Assembly: GCF_048548695.1 (NCBI RefSeq)
Contig: NZ_JBLYIF010000004.1
Direction: 5' to 3' (one strand)
Source: Neptuniibacter sp048548695
Lineage (GTDB): Bacteria > Pseudomonadota > Gammaproteobacteria > Pseudomonadales > Balneatricaceae
Length of the DNA stretch: 64,000 nt
Position 1 is the stretch's first letter, and the number at the start of each line of letters is the position of its first letter. Position numbers and translations under genes: made by a program. The notes under the pieces were generated by a model that was not told the DNA's origin, did not search any database, and was given only the letters and a program-made list of their open reading frames with translations. Below, in pieces: positions 1 to 8,976 of the stretch.

Positions 1-2072
1 CCTTTACTGTCGATAACGCGGCAGTTCAGTACCTGGATGCCGGTGATACCATCGTGCAGACCTGGACTGTAGATTCACTGGATGGCAGCGGCACCAGTAC
101 TATTACTATTACCATCAACGGTACCAGCGATGCACCGATAGCCAATGCTGATACTAACTATGTTGACGAAGGTATCGATGATGCCGATTCCGCGTTGATC
201 TCCGGTAATGTGATAGTTGGACAGGCCAATGGCTCAGATGCTGCTGAATCTGCTAATGGTAGTGAAGCATATGCAGATGTGGCTGATACCGATGTCGATT
301 CACCGACGTTGCAGGTGGTTCAGGTTACCGGCAATGGTGCTCCTGTAGGTGATGGATCATCACCGATCAGTGCTGCGACTGTTGTGGCTGGTCTATACGG
401 TACACTGACCATCAATGCCGATGGTTCCTACAGCTATGATCTGGATGATACCAACCCAAATCTGGATGCATTGAACGTGGGTGACGAGTGGAATGATAGC
501 TTTACCTACACTGTTTCTGATGGTGTGCTGACGGATACCACTACACTGACGATCACTATTAACGGCCAGGATGATGCGACCCAGCTGGAGCTGGCGAAAG
601 ATGTCTGGTTGCCAGCAGACCCAAGTCAGTTGCCAGCTGAGTATGTCGATGGTTACCCGCTGAATATCAGTGTGTACGATGTGGATACGGATCTAACCAT
701 TACCTTTACTGATCTGGTGACCGCTGAGGTGAATCAGGCAGCGGAAGGTGATCCGGATAACTTTGTGTCTATCGGTAAGGTGGTGTATTGGGATGGTGAT
801 TCCTGGGAAGACGTGGCACTGAATCAGGAGTTTATTCTTGCAGCGGGAGACACCCTGCCTGAGTTCCGCTTCATCGCCAACGATGCTCTGGATGTCAATT
901 TCATCACCGAGTCATTTGATGACGTTATTTCCTACACCGTAACGGGTGATGGTGTTAATGAAACTGCCAATGTCACCCTGCATGCCCTGCCACCAAATGC
1001 GCTGCCAGAGCAGTCAGCACAGGTGGGTAACGGTAGTTCGCCACTGACCTCCGGTAACGATCAGGAATCCAGCTTGGTGTTGGAGCAGTCACTGGTGAAC
1101 AGCATCATTGCTGACCCAACTAACGGCTCTGTTACCCTGTTTACCGACTTCCAGCAGTCACCGTTCAGTGTGCCTATTGATGTTGGCTCACAGGATGGTG
1201 CTCAACTGGAAGAAGAGGTTACTGCAACTGTAACGGTTGATGGTATCGAGTTTATGGTCATTGAAGGAACCGGCGTTGGTGGTGGTGATCTTGACCGCTG
1301 GGAGTATGATGCTGAAACCGGTTTGATGAAGTATGTCACCAGCTACACCGAAATTGTTGAAGTGGGTGGTACACAGACGCTGGCTGAATATCTGACAGCT
1401 AACCCACCATCTGCAGGCGATACATGGGATGTACTCTACAATGATGATGATGGCGGTAACTTCCAGGCTCGTTTCGTTCGCTTTGACTTCACTCTGGATG
1501 ATCCGGGTGACCTGGGTGTCACTGCAGTGGGTACCAATGACCCGAACCTGATGTTCGGCTCCAATAATGGCGATGATCTCACCGGTGGTGCCTCTGACGA
1601 TATCCTGTTTGGCCGTGAAGGCGATGATATCCTCTCCGGTCTGGCTGGCAGTGACTCCATTGTTGGCGGTAGCGGCAGCGATACCCTGATCGGTGGTACC
1701 GGCGGCGATATTCTGACCGGTGGTGGCGATGGCGACACCTTTATTCTGGGTGCTGGCGACGGTGATGGTGCCATGGATACCATTATCGACTTCAATACCG
1801 GTGAAGGTGATGTGCTGGATATCAGTGAACTGCTGGATGTCGTGGAAGATGCTACTACCCTGGATGGTTACCTGCACTTCGAATCTGTAGGTGCCGACAC
1901 TGTGGTTCACATCAATACTGATGGTGACTACACTGCCAATACGCTGGAAGCGGGTAAGGATGAGCACACCATTTTGTTGCAGAATGTTGATCTGACAGCC
2001 GGTGGTACACTGTCTGATACCGATATCCTGAATAGCCTGTTGACCAATAACCTGAATACTGACGCTTCCTAA
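1..2072 (+). CDS. Giant RTX/VCBS-type adhesin, C-terminal part (5' truncated by window edge)
   Basis: The frame is open from base 3, so the start lies outside the window and only about 690 C-terminal residues are seen. The first 200 residues carry a VCBS-like repeat (GTSDAPIA entry motif, GTLTINADGSYSY core, SFTYTVSDG end), typical of long Ca-binding adhesins. Near nt 1555-1740 there are RTX nonapeptides (GDDLTGGASDD, GREGDDILSG, GSGSDTLIGG). They are followed by the TFILGAGDGDG...DTIIDF and DVLDISELL segments of the VC_A0849-type type I secretion target domain. The chain ends in LLTNNLNTDAS at a terminator. The protein is very acidic and nearly free of Cys. It probably leaves through a TolC-type ABC exporter and acts in surface adhesion or biofilm; neither exporter nor N-terminus is visible here. 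Confidence 0.93.
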   Translation, partial: FTVDNAAVQYLDAGDTIVQTWTVDSLDGSGTSTITITINGTSDAPIANADTNYVDEGIDDADSALISGNVIVGQANGSDAAESANGSEAYADVADTDVDSPTLQVVQVTGNGAPVGDGSSPISAATVVAGLYGTLTINADGSYSYDLDDTNPNLDALNVGDEWNDSFTYTVSDGVLTDTTTLTITINGQDDATQLELAKDVWLPADPSQLPAEYVDGYPLNISVYDVDTDLTITFTDLVTAEVNQAAEGDPDNFVSIGKVVYWDGDSWEDVALNQEFILAAGDTLPEFRFIANDALDVNFITESFDDVISYTVTGDGVNETANVTLHALPPNALPEQSAQVGNGSSPLTSGNDQESSLVLEQSLVNSIIADPTNGSVTLFTDFQQSPFSVPIDVGSQDGAQLEEEVTATVTVDGIEFMVIEGTGVGGGDLDRWEYDAETGLMKYVTSYTEIVEVGGTQTLAEYLTANPPSAGDTWDVLYNDDDGGNFQARFVRFDFTLDDPGDLGVTAVGTNDPNLMFGSNNGDDLTGGASDDILFGREGDDILSGLAGSDSIVGGSGSDTLIGGTGGDILTGGGDGDTFILGAGDGDGAMDTIIDFNTGEGDVLDISELLDVVEDATTLDGYLHFESVGADTVVHINTDGDYTANTLEAGKDEHTILLQNVDLTAGGTLSDTDILNSLLTNNLNTDAS

Positions 2073-2093
2073 GGCCAGTCGCTAGGTAAGGTA

Positions 2094-2117
2094 AAACGCC
2101 CCGCTCTGCGGGGCGTT
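2094..2117 (+). terminator. Rho-independent terminator of the adhesin gene
   Basis: A GC-rich hairpin (CGC-CCGC / GCGG-G-GCG, one bulged G, TCT loop) is flanked by AAAA and TTTTT, 22 nt after the adhesin stop. Confidence 0.85.
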
Positions 2118-2171
2118 TTTGTTTCTAACTGGCTGAAAAAAAGCCAGAATAATCTTATATCTTCTCTGCCC

Positions 2172-2200
2172 TTATCCCTCCGGTTTTTTTCCGCTAGAAT
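2172..2200 (+). promoter_or_regulatory. Putative sigma-70 promoter of the mks operon
   Basis: TTATCC (2172-2177) and TAGAAT (2195-2200) are separated by 17 nt and lie about 50 nt upstream of mksF. The -35 match is weak (3/6), so this is only a candidate. Confidence 0.35.
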
Positions 2201-2250
2201 CGGTCAATTAAGCGAATAAATGACTCAACTCAGACGCGGATATCGCCTGA

Positions 2251-3660
2251 ATGCTGTTCAACAAGCTGCCTGATCAACTTTTTATCCCGCTGTCCAGCCA
2301 GAACCGGCAGGTGTATCAGTCGGTTCTGCTGTCCCTGTCCGACCTGTTTTTTGATGAAGACCTGGTGGACCCCTTTGTGCCCAAAGATCTGGTGCGCTCG
2401 GCGATCGAAGATGCGGTGGTGCGCCTGGGCGTGCGGCGCTGGGAGCCGGAAGAGGGCGATGTCACCGCAGAAGGGCAACCGGATCTGCCCAGCTCCAGTG
2501 CGGAGTACTCCAGCCGTATCTATCGGCGTTTAGTGGAGACCGGTTGGCTGGAAGAGGAACAGCGCATCTATCGCACCTATGTGTTGTTGTCGCCGTCAAT
2601 CAGTTTTCTGCTGCGTACCCTGGTGGCGATCGCCAATTTGGAAAAACGCAGCTATGGCGGTGCCGTACTGAATGTACTTAGCTCACTGGAATCAGCCATC
2701 AAAGATCCGGTAGGGCGGGGGATTACCCTGTCGGAGGCGGCTCAGACGGCATCTGACTTCAGTGCCCATCTGACCGATATGATGCTGGGGCTGCGAGAAC
2801 TGAAGATCAATCTCTCCCAGAGCAACAACCCGCAGGAAATAGTGCGTAACTTTTTTGACCGGTTTGTTGAGCATATTCTGGTTTCGGATTACAAAACCCT
2901 GAAGACCAAGAATAACCCGTTCCGTTTCCGCCAGCAGATCTTGTCATTGCTGCGCGAGTTGCAGTTTGACAGTCTGACACTGCAGCATCTGACCGAACAC
3001 TATCAACAGCAGTTTGAGATCAGTCTGTATGAGGCTGAAGCCAAGGTACATCAGCATATCAATCGGATTATCCGTATTTTTGAGTCGGTGGATCAGCGCC
3101 TGGCAATCATCGATGATTTCCGTTACCGGCTGGAAAAGCGGGTCTCGGATACCGTGCGTTATATGGACAAAACCACGCCGGGCATGGCCTCGCGTCTGTC
3201 ACGGGTGATCACTCAGGTCGCCCGTCGGGATGGCCGCGAAATTCCGCGCATCAGCTCGCTGGACGCTGTGGGTTTTCTGTCTCCGGGCAGTATTCGTAAT
3301 CCGATTAAACGTCGACAACCCGCAGAACCCAGGGTCATTACCCAGCAAGAGATCGATCCAAGGGTGCTGGAACTGCGGCAGCTGTTTAAAGACTATAAAG
3401 AGCGGCGGGAAGTGCGTATTGACCGTATCGAACTGTATGTCGAGCGACATCTGTTGGGCAAAGATCAGGTCAGTGCAACCGAGTTCAGTATTGAAAGCAT
3501 TGAGGACTATATCTGCTTCAGTTATCTGCGTCATATGAAGTCGCTGGGGAAAAAGGCGCGCAAAACCACTGAGCAGTACGAGATCAATTTTCAGGAACAG
3601 TATGTAAACGTTGCCGACATGGTCGAATGTCGCGACTTTGTAATCCAGAGGAAAGCATAA
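2251..3660 (+). CDS. mksF: Condensin kleisin subunit MksF
   Basis: This 469-aa protein is the kleisin-type subunit of the Mks (MukBEF-like SMC) complex, equivalent to JetA in Wadjet nomenclature. The N-terminus (MLFNKLPDQLFIPLS...) begins a winged-helix-like region. The middle is a long helical segment with charged heptads (about residues 130-330), and the C-terminus is again basic/helical (about 370-469). The family call rests on this architecture and above all on the operon: the stop codon is directly followed by the mksE ATG, and mksE overlaps mksB. In the complex the kleisin bridges the two SMC heads and binds the MksE dimer, helping compact chromosomal DNA. The start ATG at 2251 has only a weak Shine-Dalgarno sequence. 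Confidence 0.88.
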   Translation: MLFNKLPDQLFIPLSSQNRQVYQSVLLSLSDLFFDEDLVDPFVPKDLVRSAIEDAVVRLGVRRWEPEEGDVTAEGQPDLPSSSAEYSSRIYRRLVETGWLEEEQRIYRTYVLLSPSISFLLRTLVAIANLEKRSYGGAVLNVLSSLESAIKDPVGRGITLSEAAQTASDFSAHLTDMMLGLRELKINLSQSNNPQEIVRNFFDRFVEHILVSDYKTLKTKNNPFRFRQQILSLLRELQFDSLTLQHLTEHYQQQFEISLYEAEAKVHQHINRIIRIFESVDQRLAIIDDFRYRLEKRVSDTVRYMDKTTPGMASRLSRVITQVARRDGREIPRISSLDAVGFLSPGSIRNPIKRRQPAEPRVITQQEIDPRVLELRQLFKDYKERREVRIDRIELYVERHLLGKDQVSATEFSIESIEDYICFSYLRHMKSLGKKARKTTEQYEINFQEQYVNVADMVECRDFVIQRKA

Positions 3661-4308
3661 ATGCTAGGTGATTTGCAGAAAATCGTCAGTCGCAGCGATC
3701 AATATCAGGCCAGTGATTTCAGTCGGGCCGCCAACCAGCTGCTGACCAACCAGTTTCTTTATGCTGATCGTCCTGTGCACCGGGACAGTTATTTCCTGGT
3801 GGCTTCGCATATAGATTATTTCACTAATCTGTTTGAGGCCATCGGCTGGTCATTTGTCTATCAGCCGGATGAAGCCTATATGGGTATTTTACCCCAGGGT
3901 GAAGAGCGTTATATGCGCCTGAAATTAGATGAATCTCTGCTCTTGCTCTGTATTCGCCAACAGTATGAGCAGCGACTGGAAGGGTTTGAGGTGGAAGCCG
4001 GTCAGGCCTATACCAGCACTGACGAACTGCTGACCAGCTATGAAAACTTGACGGGTAAAGAGATACCCAATGAAACCCGTTTAAAAGAGATTTTGTCGCT
4101 GTTTTCCCGTCATGGGGTGATCGAGCGGGGCAAGCCGGAAGAATCCGCGCCGAAGAACATTCCGCTGAAGATTAACCCCATTATCCGTCAGGTGGTGGTG
4201 GAAGATTACATTCGCCAGCTTGAGGCACTTTGTGATCCTGAAGAAGCGGATGAAAGCGAAGAATCAACGGTCAGCCAGAACAGTGAACAAGAGGTGAGCG
4301 CACCATGA
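3661..4308 (+). CDS. mksE: Condensin accessory (kite) subunit MksE
   Basis: This 215-aa protein is the small dimeric winged-helix 'kite' subunit of the Mks condensin (JetB/MukE counterpart). It starts directly after the mksF stop with no gap. An AGAGGA Shine-Dalgarno lies inside the mksF end, and the two proteins are probably translationally coupled. The fold is mixed alpha/beta (AANQLLTNQFLYADRP near the N-terminus, then YMRLKLDESLLLLCIRQQYE), as in other MksE proteins. The tail from about residue 193 is a disordered acidic stretch (EEADESEESTVS). Its stop overlaps the mksB start by ATGA. It should bind MksF and modulate its contact with the SMC heads. Confidence 0.88.
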   Translation: MLGDLQKIVSRSDQYQASDFSRAANQLLTNQFLYADRPVHRDSYFLVASHIDYFTNLFEAIGWSFVYQPDEAYMGILPQGEERYMRLKLDESLLLLCIRQQYEQRLEGFEVEAGQAYTSTDELLTSYENLTGKEIPNETRLKEILSLFSRHGVIERGKPEESAPKNIPLKINPIIRQVVVEDYIRQLEALCDPEEADESEESTVSQNSEQEVSAP

Positions 4309-7300
4309 AACAACTGAATCGCATGGTTCTGGTTAACTGGTATGTGCTGGGTGCGGTAGAGATTCCCATCAAGGGCAATGTGGCCGTGGTTGGCCCGAAC
4401 GGTTCAGGTAAATCGTCCCTGTTGGATGCGATTCAGACTGTGCTGATGGGGGGTAATAAACGTCACCTGAGTTTTAACGCCTCTGCTGGTGAGAAAAGTG
4501 AACGTAGCTTGCGTACCTACTGTCTGGGTTTTCTGGATGATGACGGGCGTAAAAATACTGCCCGTACGGATTCGCTGTGTTATCTGGCGATGAGTTTTTT
4601 CGATACCGAAACCGCGCAGGAAACTACCGTAGGGGTGGCGATCAGCGCCACTACCGCGTCTGCTGAAGAGGATGTGCTTGGCCGGTTTATTCTGCCGAAC
4701 TGTGCCGTATCACTGGATGATTTCACCGAAAAAACCGACCAAGGACGTTTGCCTAAACCCTGGCCTGTCGTACGGGAGAACCTGCTGAAGCAGTGTCCGG
4801 ACATGATCCTGGAAAAACGCTCCAGTCGCTTTGTGCGGGAGATGGTGACCCTGCTCAGTTATGATACTCAGATGCCAAATGACGATGATAAATTCGTCAA
4901 AAACTTTAAAAATGCGCTGAAATTTGTACCCATTGATAGCCCGACCCGATTTATTCGTGAGTTTGTGCTGGATGAAAATATCGTTCATGTAGGCGGCTTC
5001 CGTAAATCCCTGGATGAATACAGGGCGATGGAACAAAAGACCCGTGAAGTGGCGAACCGGATCGGCGAACTTGAAAAGGTGCAGGAGCTGTGTGGCGGTA
5101 TTTCACGCAATATCAAAAACGCCGCTGAATATGAGTGGGTGGTGCATGAAACCCGGTTTGAAGATGCCGACCTGAAAAAAGAAGATTCGGCTGAACGGCT
5201 GGAGCAGAACCAGGAAAAAGAAACCACCCTGCAGCAGGAATTGGATCTGAAGCAGGATGAACTGGGTCAGCTGATGCAGGACCTGGCCAATGCCCGTGCT
5301 GAACTGAACACCACCGACTCCGCGCACAAAGTGAAGGCACTGGAATCGTCCATTGCCGCTAAAACCCACGAAGTGAATGTGGTGAAAGAGCGTATCCAGA
5401 AGGTCTACAGCCTGATGCGTACCACGGTAAGTTTTGCCGAAAATAAGGACCTGCTGCCAGAGAAGTTTGCTCCCGCTGTAGAGGAGTGTGTCGCGTTATG
5501 GCGCAGCGGCCAGGATATGATGGCCGATATCTGGCCGCATGCTCCGGTTGAAGTGGATAATGTACTGGATAACCTGAAACAACAGATTGAAGGTGTGCGG
5601 CGCGAAGTGTCGCGTCGTTATGAGCAGTCTGTCGTGCGTATCTCTGAGTTGCGAGCCAGTATTCAGGATCAGAAACATGCGGTGGATGCCCTTAAGCAGG
5701 GGCATGCGCCGGTGCGGCGCAATACCCGCGACTTGATGGAGCTACTGCAGGAGTACGGTATTGAATCAACGCCTGTGTGTGAGTTAGCGGACATCAATGA
5801 TGACAAATGGCGTATCGCCCTTGAGTCGTTCCTGGGTGCCCGGCGCGAAGCCCTGATTGTTGACCCGGACCGGGTTAAAGAAGCCATTACGCTGTACCGC
5901 CGTAAAGGCCGTCACCTGAAAGGTAGCCGAATTGTTAACACCACGAAAACCGGTGACTGGCTGAACCGCTACAAAGCCGGGTCATTGGCGCACTTTATCG
6001 ACACTGACAATGATCATGCCAGAGCATATCTGAACCGTGCGTTGGGCGGAGTCATGGCGGTAGAAACGGAAAATGAATTGCTGCGTCATGAGCGGGCACT
6101 GACCTATGATTGCATGTTGCAGACTGAAGGTTCGACCACTGCGATCAACGAAATGCAGCCGATTATGGGCATTCGCCGCCGCGCTGATCAGGCCAGCCTG
6201 CAGGGTAAACAGGTCGACCAGCTGGTGCAGGAGTTCAGCCAGCTGGGGCGTAACCACGATAGCCTGGAAAAACTGCGCGATGGTTTGATCACCCTGCATA
6301 ACGGCCTTGAGGGTATCAATGAACGGGTATTTGATCTGGTTAACCAGCGCGAACAGCTGAACACTGAAATTGAAGGTCAGCGTCAGGCTATTACCGATAT
6401 GCGTAATCAGGATGATACCGGTATCCAACAGCGTATCAGTGATTTGGTGACAGAGCAGAAAGAGTCTGAGCAGATTCAGCGCAGCCTGATGGACAAGTTG
6501 CAGAAGGTGCGTACGGCCATTATCAAAGACACGGCCTCACTGGAAGTGCTGGATAAAGAACTGGAAGAACACGCCGCTGCGCGCACTGTATGTGAAAGCC
6601 GGGACGCTTTTGACGCCCAGGCTGCGCAGGAAAAACGTGATTATCTGGATGAATCCTGCTCGGGTGAACTGGAGCGGGTGATTTTCGAGGCCGCCAAACG
6701 GGCGCAGTCCGAATTGGCATTGCATGAGAAAAAGAAAAATGCCGTGCGTGATGGGGTAGCCCAGTACAAGGCTAAGTATCATGGCGGTGGCCTGAGTCAT
6801 CAGCAGCTGGATAAAGTTACACCGGATTCCACTCACGCAGAGTTGTCAGAGTTTGTTGATGAAACCATTCAGGCATTGAAAGATTCTGAGTTGGCAAATT
6901 ACAGTCAGAAAGCAGAGCGAGCCCGTCAGGAAGCGGAAACCGCATTCCGTTCTGACTTTGTCGCGCACCTGAATGACCAGATTAACAAGATTAAGGATCT
7001 GATCAGGGAGTTGAACCAGCACCTGAAAGGTCGTCCGTTCCACAAAGAGATGTACAGCTTCGAAATGACACCTAACCCGGAATTGAAAGATATTCTGGAG
7101 TTGGTAGAAGCTTATACCCAGATCGACGGGGCCAACGTTGGCTCATTGTTCGATATGAAATTTGATGGTGACCGGCCGCATAAAGACGCACTGACTAAGA
7201 TCCATGAAGTGCTCAAAGATGAAGGTGAGAGCAGCCTGCTGCAGGACTACCGCAACTTTTATAACTTTGAATTGGTCGTGAAAGACCTGGATGGCAACCG

Positions 7301-7736
7301 CAAAACTACCCTGACTCAGCGTATTAAAACGGGGTCCGGTGGTGAGCATCAGGTGCCGTTCTATGTGGCGATTGCCGCTGCGTTGGGTGCAACTTACCGC
7401 CTGCGCGAGAGCAGTGACGGTAAACCGCTGGGGGGTATGAGTCTGTCGGTATTTGACGAAGCATTTAACAAGTTGGACTCTGAAAATACCGTAACTTCTC
7501 TGGGCTTTATGAGTGATCTGGGCCTGCAGACCATTATTGCTGCGCCGGATGAGAAATACTCACTGCTCAGTTCCTGTATGGATACCATTATCAATGTTTG
7601 CCGTGATGGCCGGGTGGTGGACCTGGATGTGGAGTTCCCAACCCAAAAAGGGCGTGAGTTGCTGAATTCAGATAATCCGCTGAAAATCATCGCGCAAAGC
7701 GCTGCAGAGGAAGCTGAAGCGACGGCTGAAGTGTGA
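4305..7736 (+). CDS. mksB: SMC-like condensin ATPase MksB
   Basis: This 1143-aa ATPase is the MukB/JetC-type SMC core of the Mks condensin. Walker A is GPNGSGKSS at residues 30-38. A coiled-coil arm runs from about 250 to 410, a hinge-like globular region from about 470 to 640 and a return coiled coil from about 640 to 960. The C-terminal head has a signature-like TGSGGEHQVPF (about 1010) and Walker B MSLSVFDEAFNKLD (about 1050). All head motifs look intact, so it should be an active DNA-organising ATPase. It overlaps mksE by 4 nt and ends the operon: a convergent gene follows 21 nt later. No JetD/MksG nuclease gene lies beside it, unlike Wadjet defence operons. Confidence 0.93.
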   Translation: MKQLNRMVLVNWYVLGAVEIPIKGNVAVVGPNGSGKSSLLDAIQTVLMGGNKRHLSFNASAGEKSERSLRTYCLGFLDDDGRKNTARTDSLCYLAMSFFDTETAQETTVGVAISATTASAEEDVLGRFILPNCAVSLDDFTEKTDQGRLPKPWPVVRENLLKQCPDMILEKRSSRFVREMVTLLSYDTQMPNDDDKFVKNFKNALKFVPIDSPTRFIREFVLDENIVHVGGFRKSLDEYRAMEQKTREVANRIGELEKVQELCGGISRNIKNAAEYEWVVHETRFEDADLKKEDSAERLEQNQEKETTLQQELDLKQDELGQLMQDLANARAELNTTDSAHKVKALESSIAAKTHEVNVVKERIQKVYSLMRTTVSFAENKDLLPEKFAPAVEECVALWRSGQDMMADIWPHAPVEVDNVLDNLKQQIEGVRREVSRRYEQSVVRISELRASIQDQKHAVDALKQGHAPVRRNTRDLMELLQEYGIESTPVCELADINDDKWRIALESFLGARREALIVDPDRVKEAITLYRRKGRHLKGSRIVNTTKTGDWLNRYKAGSLAHFIDTDNDHARAYLNRALGGVMAVETENELLRHERALTYDCMLQTEGSTTAINEMQPIMGIRRRADQASLQGKQVDQLVQEFSQLGRNHDSLEKLRDGLITLHNGLEGINERVFDLVNQREQLNTEIEGQRQAITDMRNQDDTGIQQRISDLVTEQKESEQIQRSLMDKLQKVRTAIIKDTASLEVLDKELEEHAAARTVCESRDAFDAQAAQEKRDYLDESCSGELERVIFEAAKRAQSELALHEKKKNAVRDGVAQYKAKYHGGGLSHQQLDKVTPDSTHAELSEFVDETIQALKDSELANYSQKAERARQEAETAFRSDFVAHLNDQINKIKDLIRELNQHLKGRPFHKEMYSFEMTPNPELKDILELVEAYTQIDGANVGSLFDMKFDGDRPHKDALTKIHEVLKDEGESSLLQDYRNFYNFELVVKDLDGNRKTTLTQRIKTGSGGEHQVPFYVAIAAALGATYRLRESSDGKPLGGMSLSVFDEAFNKLDSENTVTSLGFMSDLGLQTIIAAPDEKYSLLSSCMDTIINVCRDGRVVDLDVEFPTQKGRELLNSDNPLKIIAQSAAEEAEATAEV

Positions 7737-7757
7737 TCTCTGTGTTGCAGTAGGCTG

Positions 7758-8429
7758 TCAGAGCAGTCGTGGTTCAGGCCATGTCAGCTTGGGTATCAGG
7801 CTGGCAATCGGCTGACCATGCAGTAGTAGAAACAACCGGCCTTCACGCAGCTCACCCGAGCAGGGTTGATCCTCTTCCAGCAGAAGCTGAATTAATTCGT
7901 CTGCTGCGGGTGTTGCCGGGGGAGCAGAGGGTCGTAACTGACTGCCTTGCAAATATACCTGTTCTGAGCGTAGATCCTGAAACTGTTGATGGCTGATCAT
8001 GCGGCAGAGGCTAAGGTTGTCCCAGCGTTGCGGCTGAGCCGTTAAGGGTTTTAACAGCCCGGTCTGTTGCGGCGGCAGCAGTTTTTCGCGAGCAAATACC
8101 TTGCGTGCGGTCAGATCCGTATGGACTTGCAACAATGCGTTATCCCGCACGTTGCTGCTGAAATCCATTTCATTTAAACCGTTAATCAGCGTCTCGAGCT
8201 GCCAGTTGCAGGCTTTTATCAGTTGCCAGGCGGGTTCCATGCTGTTGCGGGAACCCAGGCTGTACTTGATCGCGTCGCCGTGTTCAGGAAACAGGGTTAG
8301 CTGCAGGAAGCTGCTTTGAAAGTCCACCAGGCAAACAGGCTGCTCCACATAGCAATATGGCTGCTCACGCCGGCAGAAGGTGATCCACTGGTCACGTGTG
8401 TTCAGGCTGGGTAAAACCCGGATATTCAC
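7758..8429 (-). CDS. Conserved hypothetical protein
   Basis: This 223-aa protein is not one I recognise. It starts with GTG: an overlapping ATG 14 nt upstream is in another frame and stops at once. It has no signal peptide or membrane segment. The N-terminal half alternates hydrophobic and polar residues as in a beta-rich fold (QPYCYVEQPVCLVDFQSSFLQ). The C-terminal half is leucine-rich with a short acidic helix (ADELIQLLLEEDQ). It is convergent with mksB at 21 nt and divergent from the 121-aa gene at 8575, so it has its own promoter. Coding is supported by length, codon use like the neighbours and tight fit between them. Confidence 0.6.
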   Translation of the reverse strand: MNIRVLPSLNTRDQWITFCRREQPYCYVEQPVCLVDFQSSFLQLTLFPEHGDAIKYSLGSRNSMEPAWQLIKACNWQLETLINGLNEMDFSSNVRDNALLQVHTDLTARKVFAREKLLPPQQTGLLKPLTAQPQRWDNLSLCRMISHQQFQDLRSEQVYLQGSQLRPSAPPATPAADELIQLLLEEDQPCSGELREGRLFLLLHGQPIASLIPKLTWPEPRLL

Positions 8430-8574
8430 AGGTGGGCACTCATGACGGATAATCGGTTGGTTATGCTTAGCAGGTAGATGCGAGTATAACTAAATCAGGC
8501 GATGGACTTAACTTTTCTTACCAGGGATCGGGTACTGCCAGCCTTTTCTCGCATAGGTTTTAAAGGATTTACAG

Positions 8575-8940
8575 ATGAAATTGCTAAATCGCTCGGCATT
8601 TGTGGTGCTGCCTAAGCAACCTTTTGTTGATTGGACTAATGGTCTGGATGTGGATGCAGATGGGTTGCATCAGCATCTATCACTGGATGAGCAGCGTCGG
8701 GAGGGTACGGTATATCTGATTGATGAGGTTGTCAGTGAGCATGATTTTGCGCAGTACCTTGAGCGCTGCTGGCAGTCGATTTTTCAGAATGAATTGTCTG
8801 CCTGGGATGAACTCGGTGACCTGTGGCCGCCAACGGTGGACTTTGACATTTTTCAGCAGTGGTTTGATGTTTACCCCCAGATCATGGCGATAGACTTGAG
8901 TGAAAAGCCGATGCTGCTTGCACAGCTTGAGGGTGTCTGA
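8575..8940 (+). CDS. Conserved hypothetical protein (121 aa)
   Basis: This small soluble acidic protein has no signal or membrane segment. An AAGGA Shine-Dalgarno lies 8 nt before the ATG. The sequence is rich in Trp, Asp and Glu (QYLERCWQSIFQNELSAWDEL) and has a RREGTVYLIDE strand. It resembles short conserved proteins of unknown function in pseudomonads, but I cannot name a family. It lies 36 nt upstream of the DUF3422 gene on the same strand and is probably co-transcribed with it. Confidence 0.65.
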   Translation: MKLLNRSAFVVLPKQPFVDWTNGLDVDADGLHQHLSLDEQRREGTVYLIDEVVSEHDFAQYLERCWQSIFQNELSAWDELGDLWPPTVDFDIFQQWFDVYPQIMAIDLSEKPMLLAQLEGV

Positions 8941-8976
8941 GTAAGATAAGATTTTGTTTTATATGGAGTTGAAGGC

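Noticed and set aside
1188..1967. 259-codon open frame on the minus strand inside the adhesin gene
   Set aside because: It mirrors the repeated, acidic codons of the adhesin, lacks a Shine-Dalgarno and encodes a low-complexity product; a compositional shadow.
7737..8429. Possible JetD/MksG nuclease downstream of mksB
   Set aside because: The gene here is convergent, only 223 aa, and shows no Toprim or JetD motif.
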